This document shows, one piece after another, positions 28,486 through 37,151 of a stretch of DNA of 64,000 bases. The translations under genes were made by a program, and so were the position numbers. A model generated the notes under the pieces. The model saw nothing but the letters and a program-made list of their open reading frames with translations. It did not search any database and was not told the DNA's origin. Source of the DNA: Acidobacteriota bacterium (GTDB taxonomy: Bacteria; Acidobacteriota; Terriglobia; Bryobacterales; Bryobacteraceae); the NCBI GenBank assembly GCA_017307505.1, contig JAFKEE010000022.1:248001-312000 (forward strand), given 5' to 3'. The stretch's first letter is position 1, and every line of letters starts with the position of its first letter.

Positions 28486-29684
28486 ATCATCCAACCCTCA
28501 CGGCTGAATCCCGTATCCAGCCGCAACACCACCGCATCCCGTGTTTTTGCCCGGAAGCCGAAGCCGCCTGTGTACCGCAAGTTGTCGAGGCTGATCTGGC
28601 TGGGGTGCGAGAAGACGCGGCCCGCATCCATGAATAACGCCATGTCGAGCCCCGGAGCGACCTCCCAACGGTATTCCGACGAAAGCAGAATGCTGTTGTT
28701 GTCGCGGTAGCGGAACAACTGGTAGCCGCGCAAGTCGTTCGCGTCGCCGAGGGTCGACTGGAGAAAGAACGGCACCACGTTGCCGCGGTCTGTCCAACTC
28801 AGCTCGGTCAACGCGCGCAGGGCGATGACCCGCTTCTCATTGAAGAAGGGAATGTACTGTTCGGTCCAGCCGTCAAAGCGGCGGAAGCTATAGCCGCGGC
28901 CGTTCTGATCGTCGTAGTTCAACAACCTGGCGACGTAGTTCCCCCCGCGGTGCGGATTGCCCGGATTGTCCCGGAAGTCCACCTGGGCAAACGGGCCATA
29001 GCGCACGAAGTTCGTCTGCTGCTGGATGCCCGGAGCCATTGATGGAGGGAAGACGGTATCGGAGGATGGATACTCCGGGTTGGTGCCCGGGCCGACGTTC
29101 ACGCGCAGGTAGCCTGCATACATCCCGACGTCCCAGTTCCTGCGGTCGGGCCGCCAGGAAAGGCGCCCGTCGAAGGATGTGTCTTCCTCCCGGTAATAGG
29201 TCCGGTCGCTCTTCGTGGAATTCGGCCCTGAGCCGTAATAGGGATTGCGCGGCGCGTCGGAGTGCCGGGCATAGAAATTGGCGCGGATGCGATCGCCGGC
29301 CAGATGAGGCAGCGAGGCTTCCGTGGCGGCCGCCCAGTACTTTTTGACGCTGCCCGCCAGAGAGGCTCGAAAGACCAGGTTCTCGTGGAGCAGGTCCGGG
29401 CGGTTGTACATCACGCCCGCGGCAAAGCCCGAGCCTGTCACCAGTCCGCCCATTCGAACGCCCAAGCCGACCTTCGGGGCGAGAAACCCGCGTAGGGCGG
29501 AGTTGAAGTACTTGTCGAAGAGGGCCTCGCCCTTCTCGATCTGCGGCTTCTTCAGGCTCTCGGCCTTCTGAGACTGCTCGCGGGCGATCTCCTCCTCCCG
29601 AGTTTCGGGTGGAGCGGGCGCCGGGGCCTGTGCGAACACAATTCGAGCGCCCAGAAGTGTGAAGACTGTTACGGTTCTTATCAA
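28431..29684 (-). CDS. BamA/TamA-like outer membrane beta-barrel protein
   Basis: About 417 residues if started at the TTG at 29684, which begins a signal peptide (IRTVTVFTLLGARIVFAQAP) 16 bases after the upstream stop. The frame stays open further upstream, so the start is not certain. After a coiled Glu/Lys-rich segment comes a predicted 16-stranded barrel with Omp85-type C-terminal features: LRGYQLFRYRDNNSILLSSEY and PGLDMALFMDAGRVF, ending IFRYLF with an aromatic last residue. POTRA domains are essentially absent, so it may be a 'naked' Omp85-like barrel, as in patatin-barrel or two-partner systems. Its 3' end overlaps the kinase-like gene. Confidence 0.82.
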   Translation of the reverse strand: MIRTVTVFTLLGARIVFAQAPAPAPPETREEEIAREQSQKAESLKKPQIEKGEALFDKYFNSALRGFLAPKVGLGVRMGGLVTGSGFAAGVMYNRPDLLHENLVFRASLAGSVKKYWAAATEASLPHLAGDRIRANFYARHSDAPRNPYYGSGPNSTKSDRTYYREEDTSFDGRLSWRPDRRNWDVGMYAGYLRVNVGPGTNPEYPSSDTVFPPSMAPGIQQQTNFVRYGPFAQVDFRDNPGNPHRGGNYVARLLNYDDQNGRGYSFRRFDGWTEQYIPFFNEKRVIALRALTELSWTDRGNVVPFFLQSTLGDANDLRGYQLFRYRDNNSILLSSEYRWEVAPGLDMALFMDAGRVFSHPSQISLDNLRYTGGFGFRAKTRDAVVLRLDTGFSREGWMIWFKFDNAFSREIFRYLF

Positions 29685-29700
29685 GACGATTAAGGTAAGT

Positions 29701-31023
29701 TTAGCGGAACCTGGATCCCCGGACCATACCCTTTGGGGGGGGTGCGGGGGCGGGCTCGGGTTCCGGCGGTGGGGCCGGTTTCCGGATGCGTCCATCCAGG
29801 TGCGCATTGATCCTGTCGTCCTTGGCCTTGGCGAACTTCGGACTACCCGGATCCAGACCAGTGGCCTGGGTCACCTCGGCATCCGTCACGTCCATGGCCG
29901 TCGCCAGATACTTGGTGAAGTAGTTCTTGATGCGGTCCTGCACCGACCTTTCGGCCGATTTCAGGAAGAGCAGCATGGTCTCTTCACCGGGCGCCTTCTT
30001 CAGGACGTCATAGACATGCGATGCCCGGGACAGCTTGGCCGATTTCAGAATCGATTCCAGTTTTTTGGCGCGTGCGTCCAGTTTCTGCCAGGGATCGGCC
30101 TCTTCCTTGGTCATCTTGGTCGTTTCGATGAGCTGCGCTTTCTCCTTCACGGAAAGCAGCTGCGTCATGCAGTACATCGAAAGCCCATACCAGTCCACCG
30201 TGAAACTGGCGCCGAACGGGATCATGGCCTTGCCCTTGGCAATCTTCTGGAAGGCGGCCGCATTCAGCTTGGGCCCGGCGAGGGCAGGGCTGAAGAGCTT
30301 GAGGAGATCCTGATCTTCCAATTCCTTGAGAACGTCGTAAGGATTGGACTCCAGCGCGATCTGGCGCAACTCCGAGAACAGCGCCCGCCCGGGAATGTAC
30401 TTCTCCATGCCGGCTTCGCGGGCGTTCTTGAACTGTTGCAGCGTCCGCTCGTCGATGGTGAAACCAAGCCTTGCCTTGAAACGGATGAGCCGCAGCATCC
30501 GCACCGGGTCGTCGTACAAGGAGTAGTTGGAGATCGCCCGCAGTTCCTTGCGTTCCAGGTCGGAGGCGCCGTTGGTGGGATCGATCATCAGGCCGCGCGA
30601 GGCGCGGTTCAGTGAAAGCGCGATGGCGTTGATCGTGAAATCGCGCCCGCGCAGATCCTCATGGACCGTCGCCGGCGTGATTTGGGGCTTCGCGCCCGGT
30701 TTGCCGTATTTCTCCTGACGGGCCATGCCGATCTCCGACCGGACCCCGTTCGGAAAGCGCACTTCCACCAGTTTGCGGTGCTCATCGGTGGAGAGGATCT
30801 CCGCGATACCGCTCTTGACCATATTCTTGGCCAGTTTCAGGGCCGGCCCCTCGACGGTGAAGTCGAGGTCCCGGATGGGAAAGCCGCCCAGCATATCGCG
30901 CATGGCGCCGCCTGTCAGGAAAAGGCTCAGGTTCGCCTCGGCCGCCGCGGATTGCACTGACGCCAGCACGGTGTTCTGCTCCGCGCTGAGGTGGCTCTCC
31001 AGAATGAACATGTAATCGCTCAT
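29701..31023 (-). CDS. CCA tRNA nucleotidyltransferase / poly(A) polymerase family protein
   Basis: 440 residues. The head domain has the class II signature: LFLTGGAMRDMLGGFPIRDLD (GG ... DxD), then RGRDFTINAIALSLN and DPVRMLRLIRFKARLGFTID (motif D-x-x-R-x-L-R). The neck/body continues to about residue 385. A Pro-rich tail (APPPEPEPAPAPPPKG) is unusual for the family. The enzyme either adds CCA to tRNA 3' ends or acts as a poly(A) polymerase; sequence alone cannot separate the two. No HD domain is fused. It starts the minus-strand block leading to the BamA-like gene and lies directly downstream of the XerD-like gene. Confidence 0.9.
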   Translation of the reverse strand: MSDYMFILESHLSAEQNTVLASVQSAAAEANLSLFLTGGAMRDMLGGFPIRDLDFTVEGPALKLAKNMVKSGIAEILSTDEHRKLVEVRFPNGVRSEIGMARQEKYGKPGAKPQITPATVHEDLRGRDFTINAIALSLNRASRGLMIDPTNGASDLERKELRAISNYSLYDDPVRMLRLIRFKARLGFTIDERTLQQFKNAREAGMEKYIPGRALFSELRQIALESNPYDVLKELEDQDLLKLFSPALAGPKLNAAAFQKIAKGKAMIPFGASFTVDWYGLSMYCMTQLLSVKEKAQLIETTKMTKEEADPWQKLDARAKKLESILKSAKLSRASHVYDVLKKAPGEETMLLFLKSAERSVQDRIKNYFTKYLATAMDVTDAEVTQATGLDPGSPKFAKAKDDRINAHLDGRIRKPAPPPEPEPAPAPPPKGMVRGSRFR

Positions 31024-31066
31024 GACATTTCCATCTCCGGCATCCCCGTCCCTGGCCGAACTCCGG

Positions 31067-31966
31067 TCAGCCCCTCGGGTGGTGTGTATCCACCACCGTC
31101 CGCAACCGCGACCTCAGCACATGCGTGTAGATCTGCGTGGTGGCGATGTCGGCATGCCCCAGCATCGACTGCACGCTGCGTAAATCCGCTCCCCGGTCCA
31201 GCAGGTGGGTAGCAAAGCTGTGGCGCACCACGTGGGGCGTCAGGCGATTGAAAATGCCGGCGGTCCGGCCGTGCCCACCCAATAACTTCCAGAATCCCTG
31301 CCGCGTCATTGCCCCGCCGCGCTGGGTAACAAACAGATACGGGCTCGATTTGGACTTCAGGATCGCGCTGCGGGCCGACTCCTGATAAGCCTCGACGCAC
31401 TCCCTGGCCTTACTCCCGATAGGTACCAGCCGCTGTTTGTTTCGCTTTCCCGTCACACGCAAAAACCCGAGCTGCAGATTCACATCGGTCACCTTGAGGG
31501 TGCACAGCTCCGAGACCCTCAAACCGCACGCGTAGAGAACTTCCAGCATCGCACGATCTCGGCAACCCGTAGGTGTCGACGCGTCGGGAGCCGCCAAAAG
31601 GTCTTCTACCTGCTGTGGATTCAAATACTTGGGTAGGTTTTGCCACTGTCTGGGCGAGGGCAGGATGGCCGTGGGATCTTCGCTGATGCGGCCCTCCCCA
31701 AGGAGAAATCGATAAAAACTTCTCAATGTGCTCAGCCGGCGAGCGATCGACCGGCTGGACAGACCGCGGCCCGCAAGTGCGTCAAAGTATTGGCGGACCG
31801 TCTCTTCGCCGGGCAGGCCGTCTTCCTTGCGAGTCTCGCAGAATCTCTGGAAGTCCTTCAAATCAAGGGAGTAAGCAGACAACGACAGGGCCGCAAGCCC
31901 CTTCTCTACGCGCGCGTAGGTCAGAAAAGCCTCAGCCGCCGGGCTGAGAGCGCCCTCGGTTGTCAT
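31067..31966 (-). CDS. xerD: XerD-like tyrosine recombinase
   Basis: 299 residues from MTTEGALSPAAEAF (ATG 31966); upstream residues of the longer frame do not fit. An N-terminal SAM-like DNA-binding domain (FLTYARVEKGLAALSLSAYS) precedes the catalytic domain. All active-site residues are visible: Arg in LYACGLRVSEL, Lys in GKRNKQRLVPIG, HxxR in TPHVVRHSFATHLL, His in LGHADIATTQIYTHV and Tyr in the same segment. Its length and motifs are those of XerD-type chromosome dimer resolution enzymes rather than phage integrases. It is divergent from the 32062 gene. Confidence 0.93.
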   Translation of the reverse strand: MTTEGALSPAAEAFLTYARVEKGLAALSLSAYSLDLKDFQRFCETRKEDGLPGEETVRQYFDALAGRGLSSRSIARRLSTLRSFYRFLLGEGRISEDPTAILPSPRQWQNLPKYLNPQQVEDLLAAPDASTPTGCRDRAMLEVLYACGLRVSELCTLKVTDVNLQLGFLRVTGKRNKQRLVPIGSKARECVEAYQESARSAILKSKSSPYLFVTQRGGAMTRQGFWKLLGGHGRTAGIFNRLTPHVVRHSFATHLLDRGADLRSVQSMLGHADIATTQIYTHVLRSRLRTVVDTHHPRG

Positions 31967-32061
31967 CGCTGCAATGATACAATACTTGCGTAATTGTTTG
32001 AAAGTAAAGGACCGCTTGGCGTGGCCCATTCGTCACCCACGTCCGGCGGGGAATCCCCCAA

Positions 32062-32547
32062 TTGAGTGGCTCCACCGCCAAAAAGGTCATCCTGGAACGC
32101 TTCGACCGCGAGCGGATCCGGGGCTTCGTTCATCCCCAGACCTATCTCCAGGAAACCGGCATGGAAATCCTCAGCCCGGACGGCAGCGTGGCGCTGATTC
32201 CCTACACGCAGGTAAAAGCGGTTTCGTTTGTCAGGGATCTGGAGGGGAGCGGCGTGCTTTCGGAGCGCCGGGAATTCCTGGCGCGGCCCAAGACGACCGG
32301 CCTGTGGGTCGAACTCCAGTTCCGTGACGGCGACCAGTTGGAAGGCGTTATCCCCAACAATCTGCTGGTCATCGATAGCCAGGGTTACGCGCTCAGCCCA
32401 CCCGAGGCGGCCGGCAACGCGCAACGCGTCTTCGTCCCCAGGCAGGCCCTCAGTAAGATGACCGTACTGGGCGTGGTCGGCGGCAAACGGAAAAAGTCCG
32501 GCGCCGAAGCCGAGCCCCAACAGATTAAGCTGTTCGCAGAAGAGTAG
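32062..32547 (+). CDS. Conserved hypothetical protein (161 aa)
   Basis: 161 residues from a TTG at 32062. No ATG is available in frame before the conserved VILERFDRERIRGFVHPQTY. Two beta-rich halves are apparent: residues ~10-60 (MEILSPDGSVALIPYTQVKA) and ~75-130 (WVELQFRDGDQLEGVIPNNL). They suggest a duplicated small barrel of the kind seen near PilZ-type proteins in Acidobacteria, but I cannot name the family. A basic tail (GGKRKKSG) follows. It has no signal peptide. The 3' end overlaps the convergent RNA-ligase-like gene by 23 bases. Confidence 0.65.
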   Translation: MSGSTAKKVILERFDRERIRGFVHPQTYLQETGMEILSPDGSVALIPYTQVKAVSFVRDLEGSGVLSERREFLARPKTTGLWVELQFRDGDQLEGVIPNNLLVIDSQGYALSPPEAAGNAQRVFVPRQALSKMTVLGVVGGKRKKSGAEAEPQQIKLFAEE

Positions 32548-33106
32548 TTTCCGGCAGTTCGTACTCGCTGAGCGTATCCCACCTGGTAGGATCGCTGTTC
32601 CGCACAAACACAACGTGGTGGACGGAGAAAGAGCGGACTCCGCGATAGGCGGCCCAGCGCTGGCGAGCCAGTTCGACCTTCTCCGCCACCGATTCCGGTC
32701 GCAGTTCCTGGGCCAGGGTGATGTGGGGATGGAAGGGGAAAGGCTCCTCATAGGCCATCAGGCCGCTGGAGAGTTCCTTGTGGTACTCCTCGATCGCCCG
32801 GCGGCCCTGTTCCAGTTCCAGGTAGATCACATTCGTACCGGGAAAAAGCTGGACATCGCCGAGGGTTACCTCGAAGGGGCTGAGCCGCTGGATCTTAGGA
32901 GCCAAGTCCTGGACCAGTTCGTCCTGACAAGCTTGCAACTGGCGGGGCGGCAGGAGGGTCACATGCGCCCTGAGCTTGCATCCGGGGACCAGTTCCGCCC
33001 GGAGCTCATTGAGGAAGGCACCCAGTGGGTCGGGGATGTACTGCACGAGGGCGTAAAAGCCGAAACAGCACCTCCCCACCAAATGCCCATTTGATGAAGC
33101 GTCCAT
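32525..33106 (-). CDS. 2'-5' RNA ligase / cyclic phosphodiesterase superfamily protein
   Basis: 193 residues. Two H-x-T motifs define the 2H fold: AHVTLLPP (about residue 48) and HPHITLAQ (about residue 127), spaced as in LigT/ThpR enzymes. Members ligate tRNA halves or open 2',3'-cyclic phosphates; the true substrate here is unknown. There is no fused domain. The gene is convergent with the 161-residue protein and upstream of two other minus-strand genes, without tight coupling. Confidence 0.85.
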   Translation of the reverse strand: MDASSNGHLVGRCCFGFYALVQYIPDPLGAFLNELRAELVPGCKLRAHVTLLPPRQLQACQDELVQDLAPKIQRLSPFEVTLGDVQLFPGTNVIYLELEQGRRAIEEYHKELSSGLMAYEEPFPFHPHITLAQELRPESVAEKVELARQRWAAYRGVRSFSVHHVVFVRNSDPTRWDTLSEYELPETTLLRTA

Positions 33107-33176
33107 CAGGTTCCATTCTAACTGGAGTTGGAGGGATAGATTCGTCCCACTCGTACTCCCCGCCGAACCCGTACGA

Positions 33177-33515
33177 TCAGCCTAGTCCGGCGGACTGCAT
33201 TACCGGTGACCCGGCCGCCAATGGCGCCGATTCCAGCCCGCTCTTCACTTCCGGCAGAACCCAGCGGGCCTCTTCGAATCCTACATACTTGCAGATGCGG
33301 ATCTCCCCCGCTTCGGATTCAAGCACGTCGCCAATCTCTACAGCGCCTTCCGTGCCGCGCAGATTCATCCACGCATCGTAGAAACCTGCCGCCTGAAGTT
33401 CGCCTGCCGGTTCGAAGTCCTTCGGTTTGATGGCGGTGACGCCGCTGGTGTGCGGAGCCCAGCGAAACTGCTGCCGCGGGGCATCCTTCATCCGGTGTAG
33501 ACGGAACAGTGGCAT
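33177..33515 (-). CDS. Small hypothetical protein (112 aa)
   Basis: 112 residues from MPLFRLHRMKDAPRQQFRWA (ATG 33515). The N-terminal 51 codons of the longer frame overlap the patatin gene and are rejected. The middle IKPKDFEPAGELQAAGFYDA, then WMNLRGTEGAVEIGDVLESE, looks like a compact alpha/beta protein with VGFEEARWVLPE near the end. No family is recognised. It lies 34 bases after the patatin stop and probably shares its transcript. Confidence 0.55.
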   Translation of the reverse strand: MPLFRLHRMKDAPRQQFRWAPHTSGVTAIKPKDFEPAGELQAAGFYDAWMNLRGTEGAVEIGDVLESEAGEIRICKYVGFEEARWVLPEVKSGLESAPLAAGSPVMQSAGLG

Positions 33516-33549
33516 ACCGCCACATTCTCTCTCTTGAAACAGGGCCAAG

Positions 33550-34281
33550 TCAAAATGTTTGGAGAGAGCGCTCCGCGTCTCTTCGCCCCAGCTCGATCCA
33601 CTTCGCGGCGTTCTCCCGGGTCCAGACCATCGCCTCCCGGGCGGAACCCAGCGGGGCCTCGGGCTCAATCCACAAGAGCCTGGTCCCCTTCGGTGAGGGC
33701 GGACCCGGGTGGGCCATCTTCAGGAAAGCCTGGCGCGAAGCACGCAGCCACCATGGACCACCGCTGGGCAGGAGGTTCACCGCGACGATGGCCGTCGCGC
33801 CCTGCTCCACCGCCGCCCAAAGGGGCACGGAACCCAGCAGACCGCCGTCCATGGTGAGGCGGCCGTCGATCCTGTACAGGGGGAAGAGTCCGGGTAAGGC
33901 GCACGACGCGGCCAGGTGCTGCCATTCGACAGCAGGCGTCACCACCGCATGCGGCCGGCGGCGCAGAACATCGGTGAGGGCAACAACGCACGGTTTCACC
34001 GGCTGGAGCCGGGCGTGTACTTCCTGGATGCTGCGCTCGAAGGCGTCGCGCTCGATGCATCCGGCGAGCGGACGGCGCGGCCAGCGCCATTGGAGCAGGG
34101 AAGCGAGTTCCGGCCGCAGCCACTGTTCGATCCAGGCCTCCCCCGGACAATCGGCGGCGGCCGCCCAGGCATTGATGGCTCCGATGGAGGCGCCTGCGAC
34201 GAGGTCAAATTCCAGCCTGCCTCTCAGCACGGACCACACTCCGGCCTCATAGGCGCCGAACATCCCGCCGCCCCCGAACAC
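33550..34281 (-). CDS. Patatin-like phospholipase
   Basis: 243 residues from a GTG at 34281, the only start before the catalytic core; no strong ribosome-binding site is visible. The N-terminal GGGGMFGAYEAG is the glycine-rich oxyanion motif, GASIG carries the nucleophile (Ser32), and TMDGGLLGS provides the catalytic Asp (about residue 145). The Ser-Asp dyad of patatins is therefore complete. The enzyme should hydrolyse acyl esters of membrane lipids in the cytoplasm. It is divergent from the 34338 gene over about 56 bases. Confidence 0.88.
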   Translation of the reverse strand: MFGGGGMFGAYEAGVWSVLRGRLEFDLVAGASIGAINAWAAAADCPGEAWIEQWLRPELASLLQWRWPRRPLAGCIERDAFERSIQEVHARLQPVKPCVVALTDVLRRRPHAVVTPAVEWQHLAASCALPGLFPLYRIDGRLTMDGGLLGSVPLWAAVEQGATAIVAVNLLPSGGPWWLRASRQAFLKMAHPGPPSPKGTRLLWIEPEAPLGSAREAMVWTRENAAKWIELGRRDAERSLQTF

Positions 34282-34337
34282 GAGCGCGGATTTGTCACGT
34301 TTTGCCGCCGGAATAGTGGTAGGCTCCTGGAAAGATC

Positions 34338-34877
34338 ATGGCATTGGATACATCGTTTCTGCAGCCGGCAGTGGTGGCCATCCTCGATCTGGACGGATCG
34401 GGCGACCGCCTGTTGCCGCTGGAATGCAAGACGCCGTCGAGCCCGGAGGCTGAGCGGCGGCTGGAATCGGCGCAATCCCAGGACCTTTTTCCCGGCGCAC
34501 GCTCACCGGAGGGGGCTCTGGCCGGATTGTGGGTTTACTTTTCCTGCTTTGACCAGGCACATACGGTGGCGCAGGAGCTGCATACGCCGGAGGGCAGCTA
34601 CTGGCATGCCGTCGTTCACCGGCAGGAGCCCGACGACTGGAACTCCGGCTACTGGTTCCGCCGCGTAGGCGCGCATCCCGTCTTTCCCGAACTGCTGCAG
34701 GGAGCCGCCGAGCTCGGCTACCGGCCGTCCGGATCGGCCTGGGATCCCTTCGCCTTCATTGAATATTGCGCCGAGGCAAGAAAGCGGCCCGGCAGCGCAA
34801 CCGAACGGGTTGCTCGCGAAGTCCAACGTTTAGAATGGCAGTTGCTATTTGCATGGTGTGCCCGCGTGCGACGATAG
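34338..34877 (+). CDS. Conserved hypothetical protein (179 aa)
   Basis: 179 residues, ATG at 34338 with GGAAAG about five bases upstream. Soluble, rich in Trp and acidic residues. A recognisable stretch is GSYWHAVVHRQEPDDWNSGY then WFRRVGAHPVFPELL, of a form I have seen only in acidobacterial and related uncharacterised proteins. No catalytic motif can be named. It overlaps no neighbour, but the adaptor gene follows 10 bases later, so co-transcription is likely. Confidence 0.6.
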   Translation: MALDTSFLQPAVVAILDLDGSGDRLLPLECKTPSSPEAERRLESAQSQDLFPGARSPEGALAGLWVYFSCFDQAHTVAQELHTPEGSYWHAVVHRQEPDDWNSGYWFRRVGAHPVFPELLQGAAELGYRPSGSAWDPFAFIEYCAEARKRPGSATERVAREVQRLEWQLLFAWCARVRR

Positions 34878-34887
34878 AAGCAGTTCC

Positions 34888-36099
34888 ATGAAACGCTGGT
34901 TTTGGATTCTGTTCCTGGTCATCGTGGCCGCAGCCGGGTTGTGGTTGGTTACCAAACGCAACGCTCCGCCCGAGTCGCCGTTCGCCCGTGCCCGCCGGGA
35001 AACCCTGGTGAGCATGTTGACGACCAACGGAAAGACTGAGCCCGTGGACTGGTCTCCCGTGCACGCCGAGCGCGAGGGCCGGGTTCTGCGCCTGCTGGTG
35101 CAGCGCGGGCAAACCGTGGCCGCCGGCGCCGTCCTGGCCGAACTCGATAATAATGACGCGCAGTCGGAACTGGCCGCCGCCCAGTCCCGGCTGGAGCAGG
35201 CGAAGGTCGAGCTGGCTAACCTGCAGCGAGGTGGACGCGCCGCGGAACTGGCTGAAATCGAAGGACAAATCAAGCGCTTCCAGGTGGAGCGCGAACCGGC
35301 CCGGCGCGAGGTGGCGTCATTGGAAAGGCTGGTCACCAACCAGGCCGCGACCCGAGCCGAACTCGACGCGGCGAAGGATAAACTGGCCCAGCTCGACGCC
35401 CAGATCGCCGCACAGCAGGCGCGCCGCTCCGCGCTGGTCGGCCAGGGCGATGTGCCCGTGGCCCAGGCTCGCGTGAAAGACGCCGAAGCCGCCCTGCAAC
35501 TGGCGCAGCGCCGCAAGGAACTTTCCACGATTCGCGCGCCGCGGGCCGGCGTCGTTTATGACCTGGCCGCAAAGTCCGGCGCCTGGCTTGGCGCGGGCGA
35601 CCTGGTGGCCAAGGTGGGCGACACCTCAAAGCTCCGGGTCACGGTCTATATCGACGAACCGGACCTGGGCCGCATCCGCAAGGGCCTGCCGGTGGTCATC
35701 ACCTGGCAAGCGCAGCCCCGGGGAGAGTGGAAAGGGGTCGTCGACGAGATTCCCACCCAGGTGATCGCCATGGGCACCCGCCAGGTGGGTGAAGTGGTCA
35801 CCCTGGCCGACAACCCGAACCACGACCTGCCGCCCGGCGCGAATATCGATGCAAAGATCCGGGCCCAGGTGGTGGAGAATGCCGTCACCATTCCCAAGGC
35901 AGCCCTGCGGCGGGAGAACGGCGAGTTGGGCGTCTTCGTGTTGAAGAATGGAAAGCTGGAGTGGAGGAAGGTGACCGTCGGCGTCTCCAGCGAGACCAAG
36001 GCCGAGATCCAGAGCGGTGTCAGCGACGGCGACAGCGTGGCCCTGCCCTCGGAGGGCACACTGGCCGCGGGCATGACTGTCACGCCGGTCTATCCATAG
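34888..36099 (+). CDS. HlyD/RND-type periplasmic adaptor (membrane fusion protein)
   Basis: 403 residues from MKRWFWILFLVIVAAAGLWL (ATG 34888), a single N-terminal anchor helix. It has the usual order: first half-lipoyl strand (VHAEREGRVLRLLVQRGQTV), a long coiled-coil hairpin (about residues 85-200, Ala/Glu/Arg heptads), second half-lipoyl (STIRAPRAGVVYDL), beta-barrel (VTVYIDEPDLGRIRKGLPVV) and membrane-proximal domain. The matching permease is not adjacent. It may pair with the MsbA-like exporter at 38.2 kb or a distant pump; that is inference. Confidence 0.88.
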   Translation: MKRWFWILFLVIVAAAGLWLVTKRNAPPESPFARARRETLVSMLTTNGKTEPVDWSPVHAEREGRVLRLLVQRGQTVAAGAVLAELDNNDAQSELAAAQSRLEQAKVELANLQRGGRAAELAEIEGQIKRFQVEREPARREVASLERLVTNQAATRAELDAAKDKLAQLDAQIAAQQARRSALVGQGDVPVAQARVKDAEAALQLAQRRKELSTIRAPRAGVVYDLAAKSGAWLGAGDLVAKVGDTSKLRVTVYIDEPDLGRIRKGLPVVITWQAQPRGEWKGVVDEIPTQVIAMGTRQVGEVVTLADNPNHDLPPGANIDAKIRAQVVENAVTIPKAALRRENGELGVFVLKNGKLEWRKVTVGVSSETKAEIQSGVSDGDSVALPSEGTLAAGMTVTPVYP

Positions 36100-36121
36100 A
36101 TAGCCGCGGTCCACTCGATCG

Positions 36122-37036
36122 TTACATGGCACGGGGCGGCACGGCCGCCGGCAGTTGCCGGTCCTCCGCGACGCGCAGGTGCTGGGTGTCCGCCTCGATC
36201 TGCTCTGTCTGGTCCACGCCGGAGACCGTGATCTGATACCGGTTATTGTCCGAGCGGACCACAAACCCGCGCTCCTTCAGGTACCAAAGGGTGAATTCCA
36301 GGTGATCGCGGGCGATGCCCAACAGGTCTTCCAGTTCGAACAGGCTCATGGCCGGCGACTGCGTGTCCTGCATCCGCTTGCGATAGAGAACGCTCAGCAC
36401 GCCGTAGCGTTTGGACTTCTCCGCCTGCGGGCCGCGTGCCGATTCCGGCGAATTGAAGACCTTCCAGCGGGCCTTGAGCGTTTCGGCATATACCGCGTCG
36501 TAGGCCGCGCGCCGGCTGGGATTGCCCAGGATTTCGAACGCTTTGGTCAGCTTCTTGAAGACTTCTTCGTCGCCGGACTCTTTGTTGTCAGGGTGATAGC
36601 GCTGGGCAAGCAGGCGGTAGACACGATGCACCGTGTCGTTGAGGGCTTTGGGGTTGAGCTGCAGCAGCTCGTAGAGATCCTCTTCGGGCAACGGCCCCAG
36701 GTGGACGCCGGTTGTATCGGAGGCCACGGATTCCCGTAGCAGCCCGATGCGGAAAAGACCCATGGCGCCAGGACGGCACCAGCAGACTTTGGCCCGTTCC
36801 CCCAATTCAAAGCCCGCTACCGAAGTCTCGCCCGGCACACGCACCTGCACCACTAGTCCGACAGGCAGGGAAACCCGGGTTTGCAGGCCGGCGCCGCCTT
36901 CGCCGAAGTCGATCAGCATGGCCGAGGTCGACTGCTGCGCCTGGCTGGCGTCGTCGTAGGTCAACCGGACTTCGATGGGTTGAGGCTTTGAGGTCCTCTT
37001 CCGGTTGCGGCGCTCTCCGGGGCTGTTCTCAGACAT
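36122..37036 (-). CDS. PilZ-J-domain fusion protein with C-terminal winged-helix-like region
   Basis: 304 residues from MSENSPGERRNRKR (ATG 37036); a GTG six codons upstream is possible. Residues ~20-110 form a PilZ-like beta-barrel (PIEVRLTYDDASQAQQS, LIDFGEGGAGLQTRVSLPVG), although the classical RxxxR c-di-GMP motif is only partly recognisable (RRNRKR). Residues ~122-185 are a J domain (DLYELLQLNPKALNDTVHRV, HPD as RYHPDNKES). The C-terminal 90 residues (LFELEDLLGIARDHLEFTLW, YLKERGFVVRSDNNRYQI) look like a winged helix. A link between second messenger and Hsp70 recruitment is an inference from the domain order. Confidence 0.75.
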   Translation of the reverse strand: MSENSPGERRNRKRTSKPQPIEVRLTYDDASQAQQSTSAMLIDFGEGGAGLQTRVSLPVGLVVQVRVPGETSVAGFELGERAKVCWCRPGAMGLFRIGLLRESVASDTTGVHLGPLPEEDLYELLQLNPKALNDTVHRVYRLLAQRYHPDNKESGDEEVFKKLTKAFEILGNPSRRAAYDAVYAETLKARWKVFNSPESARGPQAEKSKRYGVLSVLYRKRMQDTQSPAMSLFELEDLLGIARDHLEFTLWYLKERGFVVRSDNNRYQITVSGVDQTEQIEADTQHLRVAEDRQLPAAVPPRAM

Positions 37037-37106
37037 CACCTTACAATTCGGCACACTGCACCGATCGGATTAGGGGGATTTCTTCGAACTGCGCTGGGAA
37101 TCTGGA

Positions 37107-37144
37107 ACGGGGCTCGCGCTGCGAGTCGCCACGGCGAGCCCCGT
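37107..37144. terminator. Hairpin downstream of the parvulin gene
   Basis: ACGGGGCTCGC (37107-37117) and GCGAGCCCCGT (37134-37144) form a perfect 11-bp stem with a 16-base loop, starting 8 bases beyond the parvulin stop on the minus strand. The following bases are not U-rich (CCAGATTCCC on the minus strand). A Rho-independent terminator with a weak tail, or an mRNA-protecting structure, is likely. Confidence 0.5.
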
Positions 37145-37151
37145 CGCGGAG

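Noticed and set aside
33516-33668. N-terminal extension of the 112-residue protein to 33668
   Set aside because: It overlaps the patatin gene in another frame and has low-complexity basic sequence. The ATG at 33515 fits better.
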